Shown: positions 51,172 through 58,614 of the stretch, in pieces | Layout of the letters: every line of letters starts with the position of its first letter | Numbering within the stretch: the first letter of the stretch is position 1 | Source: Cohnella sp. SGD-V74 | Lineage (GTDB): Bacteria; Bacillota; Bacilli; Paenibacillales; Paenibacillaceae | Length of the DNA: 64,000 nucleotides | Assembly (NCBI RefSeq): GCF_003001675.1 | Contig: NZ_PVYW01000024.1 | Span: 1-64,000, forward strand | Direction: 5' to 3' | The notes under the pieces: model-generated | What the model was told of the DNA's origin: nothing | The model's database searches: none | The model's input: only the letters and a program-made list of their open reading frames with translations | Translations under genes and position numbers: made by a program

Positions 51172-52779
51172 TCAGTCATCGGCCGAATAGCCGTAATCCC
51201 GGTATTCCTGCGGCGTGCTGCCGACCAGCTTCTTGAACAAGTAGGTGAAATAGGCGGTCGTCTGGATGCCGACTTCGTCGGCCACCTCGTACACTTTGAC
51301 GTTCGGGTCCTGCAGCAGCTCTTTGGCGCGCTTGATTCGGGTAATCTGCACGAATTCGGATATCGTCCGGCCGGTTTCCTTCTTGAACAGCACGCTCAGG
51401 TAGCTGGCGTTCAAATTGAATTGCTCCGCCAACTGCTTGACCGTCCAGTTCTCCCGCAGCCGTTCCTCGATAAATTGGGACACGTTGCGAATCAGATGAT
51501 GCTGCTGGTTCAGATGCGTCTTGCGCTCGAACGCCATATGTTGACGCACGAATTCGGCCAGCAGCTCCGCCATCTGCGCCGCGCTGCCGCAATCGAGCAT
51601 CTGCCGCCACATGACAATGGGGTCGGCGGCGCCTGCTCCGCTCCTCTCTTTCGAAGAACGGATCAACTCGCTGAGAATGCTCATGCCGAACGCCTGAGCG
51701 TAGGAGAACGACATGGCCTCGGCCGCGAGCAGCGCGTCCTTGATGCTGTCCATCGACTGCGCGGCCTGTTCCGAATCCCCCGTTTCCATGTGCCGAAGCA
51801 AGCCGGGCACGAATTCCTCCCTCATTCTATACGCCTCGAAGTCCCCCCGCTCCGCCTCCGCGCCGCGCACGATTTGGCCGTCTGCTGCCAGTCTCGCCTT
51901 GGCCATGCCGAAACGGATTTCCTTGTATAGCAGCGGCGCCTCTTCCCACGCTTGTCCCTCGTCGCTACAGCCGATCGTAACCGTAGCCTCGTACTGCTCG
52001 CCCATCATCGTCTGAATAAATGCAAACTGCTTCTCGGTCAGCGCAAGAGCGGCCGGAGACGGATTCAAATGCAGCGCCGCGAATTCGTCGGGCGCCGTCT
52101 GCGCGAGCCATATCCCTTCATCGTGGGAGAAGCCGATTTCCACTGTCTTCTTGAAGCCGCCGGCAAGCCGCATCCGCTGCTTGGCGTCCAGTCCCGACGC
52201 GAGATAACGGTCCAGTCCGACCACGATGACCCGGTAGCCTCGCTCGAGCGCGGGAACGGGCAGCATCTCCCGCCAGGAGTCCAGAAGCTCGGTTACGGAA
52301 ATAGCGTCGGCGACCAGATCGCTGACAAACCTTTCCTTGACGAGCCGGACGCTCTCCGACACTTTTTTCTCCAACTCGCGAGTCTGCTCCATCACTTCCA
52401 TCCGCATGCGCAGCGAGTCTCGAAACGTCTGCAGCCGCGCGGCGACCTCCTCCGTCTTGAGCGGCTTGAGGACGTAAGCCTGAGCGCCGACATGAATCGC
52501 GTCCTGGACGAATTCGAATTCGTTGTAGCCGCTGATCATCAAAATCTGAATATGCGGATGCAGCCGCTTGGCCTCGGCCGCCAGCTCGATCCCGGTCATC
52601 CCCGGCATCGAGACGTCGGAGACGAGAACGTCGAAGCTTGAGTTTTGCAGCAGCTGCAGCGCCTCCTCTCCCGATTCCGCCGCGGCCGGAGCCCCGAAGC
52701 CCAGCTCCTGCCAATCGATAAAGCGAATCAGCCCCTGCACATGCGAAATTTCGTCGTCCACTATAAGCGCCTTCAGCAT
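51172..52779 (-). CDS. YesN-type response regulator (REC + AraC HTH)
   Basis: The 535-residue protein has a receiver domain with DDE (8-10), Asp55 (VLVSDVSMPGMTG) and Lys in YVLKPLK, a long middle region with a coiled coil (MEVMEQTRELEKKVSESVRLVKERF), and a C-terminal AraC domain (NASYLSVLFKKETGRTISEFVQ; QTTAYFTYLFKKLVGSTPQEYR). The ATG at 52779 has GGAAGGGA 10 bases before it, two bases after the kinase stop. It is the output partner of that kinase and probably activates the transporter genes encoded just upstream on the same strand. Confidence 0.92.
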   Translation of the reverse strand: MLKALIVDDEISHVQGLIRFIDWQELGFGAPAAAESGEEALQLLQNSSFDVLVSDVSMPGMTGIELAAEAKRLHPHIQILMISGYNEFEFVQDAIHVGAQAYVLKPLKTEEVAARLQTFRDSLRMRMEVMEQTRELEKKVSESVRLVKERFVSDLVADAISVTELLDSWREMLPVPALERGYRVIVVGLDRYLASGLDAKQRMRLAGGFKKTVEIGFSHDEGIWLAQTAPDEFAALHLNPSPAALALTEKQFAFIQTMMGEQYEATVTIGCSDEGQAWEEAPLLYKEIRFGMAKARLAADGQIVRGAEAERGDFEAYRMREEFVPGLLRHMETGDSEQAAQSMDSIKDALLAAEAMSFSYAQAFGMSILSELIRSSKERSGAGAADPIVMWRQMLDCGSAAQMAELLAEFVRQHMAFERKTHLNQQHHLIRNVSQFIEERLRENWTVKQLAEQFNLNASYLSVLFKKETGRTISEFVQITRIKRAKELLQDPNVKVYEVADEVGIQTTAYFTYLFKKLVGSTPQEYRDYGYSADD

Positions 52780-52781
52780 CT

Positions 52782-54578
52782 TTATCGTCCCTTCCTGATC
52801 GACGGCTGGACCGTGCAGGCCGGCATATCGATCGTGACCCGTGTCCATTGTCCAAGCACGCTCTCGATCGTATATTCGGCGTCCTCGCCGAAATAAAGAG
52901 CCAGCCGTTCCTTAATGTTGGCGGTGCCGAACCCGTTGCCTTTGCCCTGCCGGACTCCGGTCGCGAGCTGCCGCAGCGTGTCCTCGGGAATGCCCTGCCC
53001 GTTGTCGTACACCGACATGACGACGCGATGCTGCCGCCTGATGATGGAAACCTTAATGACCGCTTCCGGCCGGCGGACGATCGCGCCGTGCTGATAGCAG
53101 TTCTCCACGATCGGCTGCAGCACCGTCTTGATCGTGTACAATTCGAGCGCCGCTTCGTCAACTTCCCAATCGATCCTGACCTTGCCCGGATATCGGAACT
53201 GGCAGATGTCCAGATAAGCTTTCGCATGCTCCACCTCGTCGCGAATGCGAATGACGCTGATCTGATTGTTAAGGGTCAATCGGTAGAAGGTGCTCAAGGC
53301 GTCGATAATTTGAATCTGCTCTCCGTCCCGGGCATCCAGCGCCCTCCAGCGAAGCAGACCCAACGAATTATAGATGAAATGCGGATTAATCTGCGCCTGC
53401 AGCGCCCGGAACGCCTGCTCCTTCTCCTGCAAGCCCGCCCGGGTAATGTCCTCCACAAGCTTGCCCAGCCGCTCGGACATCAGATTAAACCTATTTTCCA
53501 GCTCGCCCAGCTCGTCGCTCTCGTTGTAACGGATCGCCGCTTCGAACTCGCCGCGGGACACATCGACCATTCGGCTGCCCAGCTTGCGAATGCGACGGAC
53601 GATGTTCTGCACGACGGCCATCATCAGTGAAACGGACAGCAGCAGGAAAAAGATCGTGATGCCGACGATCAGCAGCAGTATCGTGCGATTCTGGACACTA
53701 AGCTGCTTCATGGCCGTGGAGGATACGACGTTCCACCCGGACGACAGCGGCTTGACGATCAGCAGCTCCTTGCTGCCCGTCAGATCCAGTCCCTGGTCCG
53801 GATCGGAGGCTTCCTCGGCGGGGAGCCCGGACCATTCGCTCAGCGCAAGCCGCTTGCCGATATGCGAGCGATCGGTTGCGGCCAGAATGCGCCGGTCGTG
53901 ATCGACGATAAACAGGCTGCCGCGATCATTAAACGGATGGTCGAGCAGTTCTCCGAATACGGCGTCGTAATTCAATAAAATATAGACAAGCCCCAGCGGG
54001 ACGCCCGAACGGTCGATAATTTTGTGCGTGATGACGGTTCGCTTGGCATTGCCCGGCACGCTGCTCCATCTGAGAGGCTCGTCCGACGCGACGGCGTTCC
54101 GATACCAGGCGCTTTCCTCCTGCCCCGCGATCGTTCTGGACTCCGGTCTCCATAACAATTGGCCGTCCTGAACGAGCGTTTCGTTCGTATGGTAGATGCG
54201 AAAATCGACGATGCCGGGCAAATATTTGCTCGTGATCAGGAAGGTGCGGTCTACGTAGTTCACCGTATCCACCACTTCGGACATATCGTCGTACTGGCGG
54301 GCCAGACGCGCGACCAGCTCTCCGTCGGTGGCCGTGCGGACAGCCAGCAGATCGTAGCTTCTTTTGCTGAAATCGACGACCTGGGCGGTCTGACGGACCG
54401 TCTCGTCCACGGTGGACAAATAATTGTGGTGAAACCCCCGCACGACCAAATAGACGACGACGCTTCCGAGCAGCAATGTCGGCAACAGCAGGATGAATAC
54501 GTACAAGGTCAGTATTTTGCCGCGCAGGCTTAAGCCGCGGGTAAAGCGGATCATCCATCTAGAGAGAGATACGCGCAA
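52782..54578 (-). CDS. YesM-type sensor histidine kinase
   Basis: The 598-residue kinase has helices at about 21-47 and 298-324 with a Cache-like extracellular domain between, HAMP (325-380), His_kinase with LQAQINPHFIYNSLGLLRW (His400) and HATPase with VENCYQHGAIVRRPEA and DNGQGI. The start is a TTG at 54578 with AAAGGAG at normal spacing. It forms a pair with the YesN-type regulator downstream. Upstream lie a foldback element and the binding-protein gene, so the set permease-permease-binding protein-kinase-regulator is probably one functional unit for oligosaccharide uptake. Confidence 0.92.
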   Translation of the reverse strand: MRVSLSRWMIRFTRGLSLRGKILTLYVFILLLPTLLLGSVVVYLVVRGFHHNYLSTVDETVRQTAQVVDFSKRSYDLLAVRTATDGELVARLARQYDDMSEVVDTVNYVDRTFLITSKYLPGIVDFRIYHTNETLVQDGQLLWRPESRTIAGQEESAWYRNAVASDEPLRWSSVPGNAKRTVITHKIIDRSGVPLGLVYILLNYDAVFGELLDHPFNDRGSLFIVDHDRRILAATDRSHIGKRLALSEWSGLPAEEASDPDQGLDLTGSKELLIVKPLSSGWNVVSSTAMKQLSVQNRTILLLIVGITIFFLLLSVSLMMAVVQNIVRRIRKLGSRMVDVSRGEFEAAIRYNESDELGELENRFNLMSERLGKLVEDITRAGLQEKEQAFRALQAQINPHFIYNSLGLLRWRALDARDGEQIQIIDALSTFYRLTLNNQISVIRIRDEVEHAKAYLDICQFRYPGKVRIDWEVDEAALELYTIKTVLQPIVENCYQHGAIVRRPEAVIKVSIIRRQHRVVMSVYDNGQGIPEDTLRQLATGVRQGKGNGFGTANIKERLALYFGEDAEYTIESVLGQWTRVTIDMPACTVQPSIRKGR

Positions 54579-54628
54579 GGCCGCTCGCTCCTTTCCTGTT
54601 GAAGATCATCGACGATAAAGGCGGCAGG

Positions 54629-54850
54629 GGGTTGTCCCATAAGTCATTAAAGGGGTAACCTTAAAAATGATCCATTTATTAACATGGGGATATATCTCCT
54701 TCCGCTGCTGATACGGTCATGAAATTAAGAATCGAATAACCCGTGACAGGGTAATTTCATGACCGTATGAGGCAGGCGCTTCGCTCTACAGGAGATATAT
54801 CCCCATTCTTTTTGCGATCATTTTAGTTGCCCAGACTTAGGGGACAGCCC
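54629..54850. mobile_element. 222-bp foldback element, copy 2
   Basis: The ends GGGTTGTCCCATAAGTCA and, on the other strand, GGGCTGTCCCCTAAGTCT are inverted repeats with few mismatches. Inside, GGGGATATATCTCCT pairs perfectly with AGGAGATATATCCCC, and GGTCATGAAATT with AATTTCATGACC; the loop has AACCCGTGACAGGGT. Positions and order match copy 1 (39955-40176), including the shared ACCGTATGAGGCAG arm, while the stem bases differ in pairs. It lies between the kinase and binding-protein genes. Confidence 0.8.
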
Positions 54851-54890
54851 ATTTCATCAGCCTATCGACCATATTAAGAAACTCAGCTTA

Positions 54891-54920
54891 GGAGACAGCC
54901 CCCGTTATGGCGGACTGTCT
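54891..54920. terminator. Hairpin near the binding-protein stop, with foldback-like ends
   Basis: GGAGACAG and CTGTCTCC form an 8-bp stem around a 14-16-base loop just after the minus-strand stop at 54934; TTTCTT follows at some distance. The arms (CTTAGGAGACAGCCCC; GGACTGTCTCC) resemble the ends of the 222-bp element, so this may be a third, internally deleted copy reused as a weak terminator. Confidence 0.4.
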
Positions 54921-54933
54921 CCCGTGTGTTAAC

Positions 54934-56649
54934 TCACTCTCCGAACTGCTGTCCAAGGAGCTTATGCCATTCTTCCTTCAGCTCGCTCCAGTGAGCGCGC
55001 TTCTCCAATGCGGAGACGAAGTTGTTCCATTCCGTCTCGAACGCGTTGTCGTCTTTGGCCATTGTCAATTTGGCCTTGTATTCCTTCCTGACGTTCTCCA
55101 GCTCGGGCAAATATTTCTCCCACAGGCTGCCCGGCTCGGATTTAACCATGTCGTAAGACTCCGCGACCCGAACGGCGCCCATCTTGCCGATGGCTTCCGT
55201 AAAGTCGATCGTCTTCTGCCGTCCCGCCACGCTGTCGGTTGCGGCGTAATTCCACCAAGGGTACCACTTGTTGCTGTACGAGGACGTCGCGTAAAGCTCG
55301 GGCGTCGTGCTCGCCTTTTTGGCCGCGTCGCCGGAATCGTGAAGCTGCTGGTAGTTGTCGTCGATATAATGCCATTTGCCCAGCGGCTGATCCACCCAAT
55401 CCCAGTAGATTCCCGGAGGCCCGCCATCGATCACCTGCTGCATCTCCGGAAGCGGCTGCAGCGAATAGTCGAAGAAGGCGAGAATGGCTTCGAGATTTTT
55501 CGTTTTATTGCTGATGTAGACGTCGTTCGCCGGATAGGGGTTAACGATCTGGTTAATGCCGATGCGCTCTACGCCTGGCACTTGCGGATACGGGATCGTC
55601 TGGTAATACCAGGCCGGCTCGGTCGGACCTTCGAGAACCTCCCAGATGTGAGCGTCCATATTGAAGAAGCCGCCGGCGTTCATCGCAATGCGTCCGGATT
55701 GATTCTTTTCCTTATAGCGCTCTTTTTTATCGGTAATGGCCTCTTTGTCCAGCAGATCTTCGCGATAGATTTTGTTCATCCATCTGTAAGCTTCTTTGTA
55801 TTGCGGGTTATCGTAGATGAATTCGTACTGGTCGCCCTTCTTCTCTACCGGAATGACGCCGCCCGCCGTGGCCGTCGACACGCCGAACGTGCTGAGAATG
55901 ACGTTCTCGTCGTTGGCGTCGGACAGGAAGCTGAGCGGAATAAGCTTGTTGCCGGATGCGTCCGTCTGCTGGCCGGCGGCGCGCAAGTATTGCTCCAAGC
56001 CTTCGATGGTGGACAGGTCGCCGAACGTCATGCCCGCCTTCTCCAGTACGTCCTCGCGCACGAACCAGCCCAGGGACGCCCAGCCCGGCCACGGGTCCTG
56101 CGGATTCTGATCGAACCAGGTCGGAATCGACCAGATATGCCCGTCGTCGTCCTTCATCGCTTCCAAATATTCCTTCGGAATCGAGGCGAGTCCCGGGTAT
56201 TGGTCCGGCATATCGAAATACTGCTCCAGCGGCAGTATCGTGCCGGAACGCACCATCGACGTATTGATGACGTCGCTGCGGCCGAAGATGGCCGCGTCCG
56301 TGAATCCGCCCGTATTCAGCTTCAGGTTAAGCGCCGTCGAGGCGTCTCCTTGCGTCGATTCGATCTGCACGTCGACGAACGGCTCGTTCTCTCTCCAATA
56401 CTTCTGAATCAGGCTTTCGTTGTTGACCGTAATCGTCCATCCAAGCCACAGATTAAACGATCCGCCTTGCTGTTTGCCGCCGGTCTCCGCCTGAGCGGTC
56501 TGTTCCGCTTGCCCGCTCTGCTGCGGAGATTGCGACGGAGAGCTGCCGCTTGCCCCATTGCTTCCGCCCGAGCAAGCGGTTAACGCCACCATCAGCGCGG
56601 CGATCGCGCCCGCCGACATCCGCTTGGCGTCGAATACGCGAGTTTTCAT
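54934..56649 (-). CDS. Extracellular sugar-binding lipoprotein (family 1)
   Basis: The 571-residue protein has a lipoprotein signal peptide with lipobox VALTAC (Cys26), a low-complexity linker rich in Ser, Gln and Gly, then the binding fold of the long Paenibacillus type (FNLWLGWTITVNNESLIQKYWRE; WSIPTWFDQNPQDPWPGWASLGWFVREDVL). It should capture oligosaccharides for the two permeases encoded just upstream. GAGGGGAA lies eight bases before the ATG. An 83-base gap separates it from the permease gene; it contains the palindrome CGATCGCGATCG but no terminator. Confidence 0.9.
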   Translation of the reverse strand: MKTRVFDAKRMSAGAIAALMVALTACSGGSNGASGSSPSQSPQQSGQAEQTAQAETGGKQQGGSFNLWLGWTITVNNESLIQKYWRENEPFVDVQIESTQGDASTALNLKLNTGGFTDAAIFGRSDVINTSMVRSGTILPLEQYFDMPDQYPGLASIPKEYLEAMKDDDGHIWSIPTWFDQNPQDPWPGWASLGWFVREDVLEKAGMTFGDLSTIEGLEQYLRAAGQQTDASGNKLIPLSFLSDANDENVILSTFGVSTATAGGVIPVEKKGDQYEFIYDNPQYKEAYRWMNKIYREDLLDKEAITDKKERYKEKNQSGRIAMNAGGFFNMDAHIWEVLEGPTEPAWYYQTIPYPQVPGVERIGINQIVNPYPANDVYISNKTKNLEAILAFFDYSLQPLPEMQQVIDGGPPGIYWDWVDQPLGKWHYIDDNYQQLHDSGDAAKKASTTPELYATSSYSNKWYPWWNYAATDSVAGRQKTIDFTEAIGKMGAVRVAESYDMVKSEPGSLWEKYLPELENVRKEYKAKLTMAKDDNAFETEWNNFVSALEKRAHWSELKEEWHKLLGQQFGE

Positions 56650-56732
56650 GTTCGTTGTTCCCCTCTCTGTCCGCTATTTTCGGTATATGTGGTAAGTCCC
56701 TATACCCTGCAACGATCGCGATCGATTCCGGC

Positions 56733-57629
56733 TTAGCCTTTGACGGAGCCGATCAGCACGCCTTTGACGAAATACTTTTGAAGGAACGGATAGACGCACA
56801 GGATCGGAATGGCGCTCACCATGACTGTCGCCATTTTCACCGACATCAGCGTCACCTCGGACAGATTGCTGCCCCTCGCAAGCGCTTCTATGTTGTTGTT
56901 GGAGCCCATAACCACCGAGATATCCTGGGCGGACAAGAGCTGCTGCAGGAACGTCTGGACCGGAATCAGGTTCTGGTCCGAGACGAAGAAGGCGCCGGCG
57001 AACCAGTCGTTCCAATGCATAACCCCCGTGAACAGACCAAGCGCAGCAAGCATCGGCTTGGACAGCGGAATGATGATCGAGAACAGCACTCTCGGCGGTT
57101 TGGCGCCGTCCATCTCGGCCGATTCGATCAGCGCTTCGGGGATGCCGTGAATAAACTTCAGCATGACGAACATATTCCAAGCCGAGAAAGCGCTGGGCAA
57201 AATGTATACCCAGAACGTATTGGTCAGCGACAGGTTGTGCAGCTGGATATAGAACGGAATAAGTCCTCCGTTAAACAGCATCGTGATCAGGACGAACGTG
57301 AGCAGCGTGCGTCTGGCCGGCATCTGTCTGTAGGACAAGGCGTACGCGGCCAGCAGGGTCACCAGCAGCCCTGCGACGGTGCCGACGATCGTCCGCATAA
57401 TCGTAATCAGATAAGCGTGGCGAATGACCGCGTTGCCGAGCACGATCTGAAAGTTGGACAGCGTGAACTTTCTCGGCCACAGGTACACGCCGCCTTTGGC
57501 CGCATCGGTTCCTACGTTCAAAGAGATCGCCAGCATGTACAGGAACGGATAAAGGACGGATAAACAGAGCAGCAGCAGGAACAGGGCAATGAGCGCCTGT
57601 CCGATCTTCTCGCTAGCGGATTGTCGCAT
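56733..57629 (-). CDS. Sugar ABC transporter permease, YtcP-type
   Basis: The 298-residue membrane protein has about six helices, the EAA-loop motif IESAEMDGAKPPRVLFSIIIP and the usual C-terminus FLQKYFVKGVLIGSVKG. It starts three bases after the stop of the LplB-type permease, with GGGGAGGGG as ribosome site inside the preceding gene. With that permease it forms an import channel fed by the lipoprotein at 54934-56649. No ATPase is encoded nearby. Confidence 0.92.
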   Translation of the reverse strand: MRQSASEKIGQALIALFLLLLCLSVLYPFLYMLAISLNVGTDAAKGGVYLWPRKFTLSNFQIVLGNAVIRHAYLITIMRTIVGTVAGLLVTLLAAYALSYRQMPARRTLLTFVLITMLFNGGLIPFYIQLHNLSLTNTFWVYILPSAFSAWNMFVMLKFIHGIPEALIESAEMDGAKPPRVLFSIIIPLSKPMLAALGLFTGVMHWNDWFAGAFFVSDQNLIPVQTFLQQLLSAQDISVVMGSNNNIEALARGSNLSEVTLMSVKMATVMVSAIPILCVYPFLQKYFVKGVLIGSVKG

Positions 57630-57632
57630 CGG

Positions 57633-58526
57633 TTACCAGAGCCCCTCCCCGTTTATTTTCCTCGCCGTCTGATTCGTAAGGAGCACCAAGAGCAGACTGA
57701 TGACCGAGGAGAGCAGACCGACCGCCGTAGCCATGCCGAAGTAGCCTTGCTGCAGCCCGCTTCGGAGAATGTAGGTGTCCAGCACGTCCGCGACGGGTTG
57801 GTTGGCCGGATTCATCAGCGGATAGATCTGGTCCATGCCGACCGCGATCAGGCTCGGCATGCTCAGTATGAGCACGATGGAGATCGTCGGAAGAATGCCC
57901 GGGAACGTAATATGCTTCATCTGCGCCAGACGCCCCGCTCCCTCCACCTTGGCCGCCTCGTACAGCTGCGGATCGATCGTCGTAATCGCCGCCAAATACA
58001 AAATCGTATTCCAGCCTACTTCCTTCCACAAACCGCTGGCAACGATCATCGGCCGGAACCAGTCGGTCGATCCGAGGAAGAAGATCGGATCGCCGCCCAG
58101 GGACACGATCAGTTGATTGACGAGTCCGTTGTCCAGAGTCAGCAGCGATTGCAAAATGTAAGCGACTACAATCCAGGAGAAAAAATGCGGCAGATAACTG
58201 ACCGATTGCACAAAGCGCTTAAAGCCTCCCCGCCGAACCTCGTTGATCATCAGCGCGAGCAGGATCGGAGCCGGAAATCCGGTCACGAACTTCAGGAACG
58301 CGATGTACAGCGTGTTGCGGACGACGAGCCAGAACTGGCCGTCTTGCAGGAACGAGAAATTTTCAAAGCCGGTCCAGGGACTGTTCCATATCGTGTAGCC
58401 GATGTGAAAATTTTTGAACGCGACCTGAATGCCGGCCATCGGCACGTAGCTGAACAGCAGAAGCAGCACGACGGCCGGCATGACCATGAGATATTGCCAT
58501 CTGTATTTGCTTATGGCGGCTAACAT
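57633..58526 (-). CDS. Sugar ABC transporter permease, LplB-type
   Basis: The 297-residue membrane protein has the EAA-loop motif YEAAKVEGAGRLAQMKHITFP and an N-terminal basic segment before the first helix (YLMVMPAVVLLLLFSYVPM). ATG 58526 follows AGAGGTGA. A TACAAT box lies about 40 bases upstream without a good -35. The beta-mannosidase gene ends 88 bases upstream on the same strand and may be co-transcribed, which would tie this importer to mannose-containing oligosaccharides. Confidence 0.92.
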   Translation of the reverse strand: MLAAISKYRWQYLMVMPAVVLLLLFSYVPMAGIQVAFKNFHIGYTIWNSPWTGFENFSFLQDGQFWLVVRNTLYIAFLKFVTGFPAPILLALMINEVRRGGFKRFVQSVSYLPHFFSWIVVAYILQSLLTLDNGLVNQLIVSLGGDPIFFLGSTDWFRPMIVASGLWKEVGWNTILYLAAITTIDPQLYEAAKVEGAGRLAQMKHITFPGILPTISIVLILSMPSLIAVGMDQIYPLMNPANQPVADVLDTYILRSGLQQGYFGMATAVGLLSSVISLLLVLLTNQTARKINGEGLW

Positions 58527-58614
58527 CGTATCACCTCTTTCTTTCCTTCATTGTAAAAGAGGCGCGATTGCCGCACTACGCAACAACGATTGGATTTCTA
58601 TCGCGATGGTCGGT

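Noticed and set aside
50876..51190. Possible coding remnant (EELQGPTLAEPFAFTKGV...) after the sulfatase fragment
   Set aside because: The frame overlaps the sulfatase remnant and the end of the response regulator gene, and I recognise no family; it may be chance.
54879..54925. Third full copy of the 222-bp element
   Set aside because: Only end-like arms are present and the internal conserved parts are missing, so it is listed as a hairpin only.
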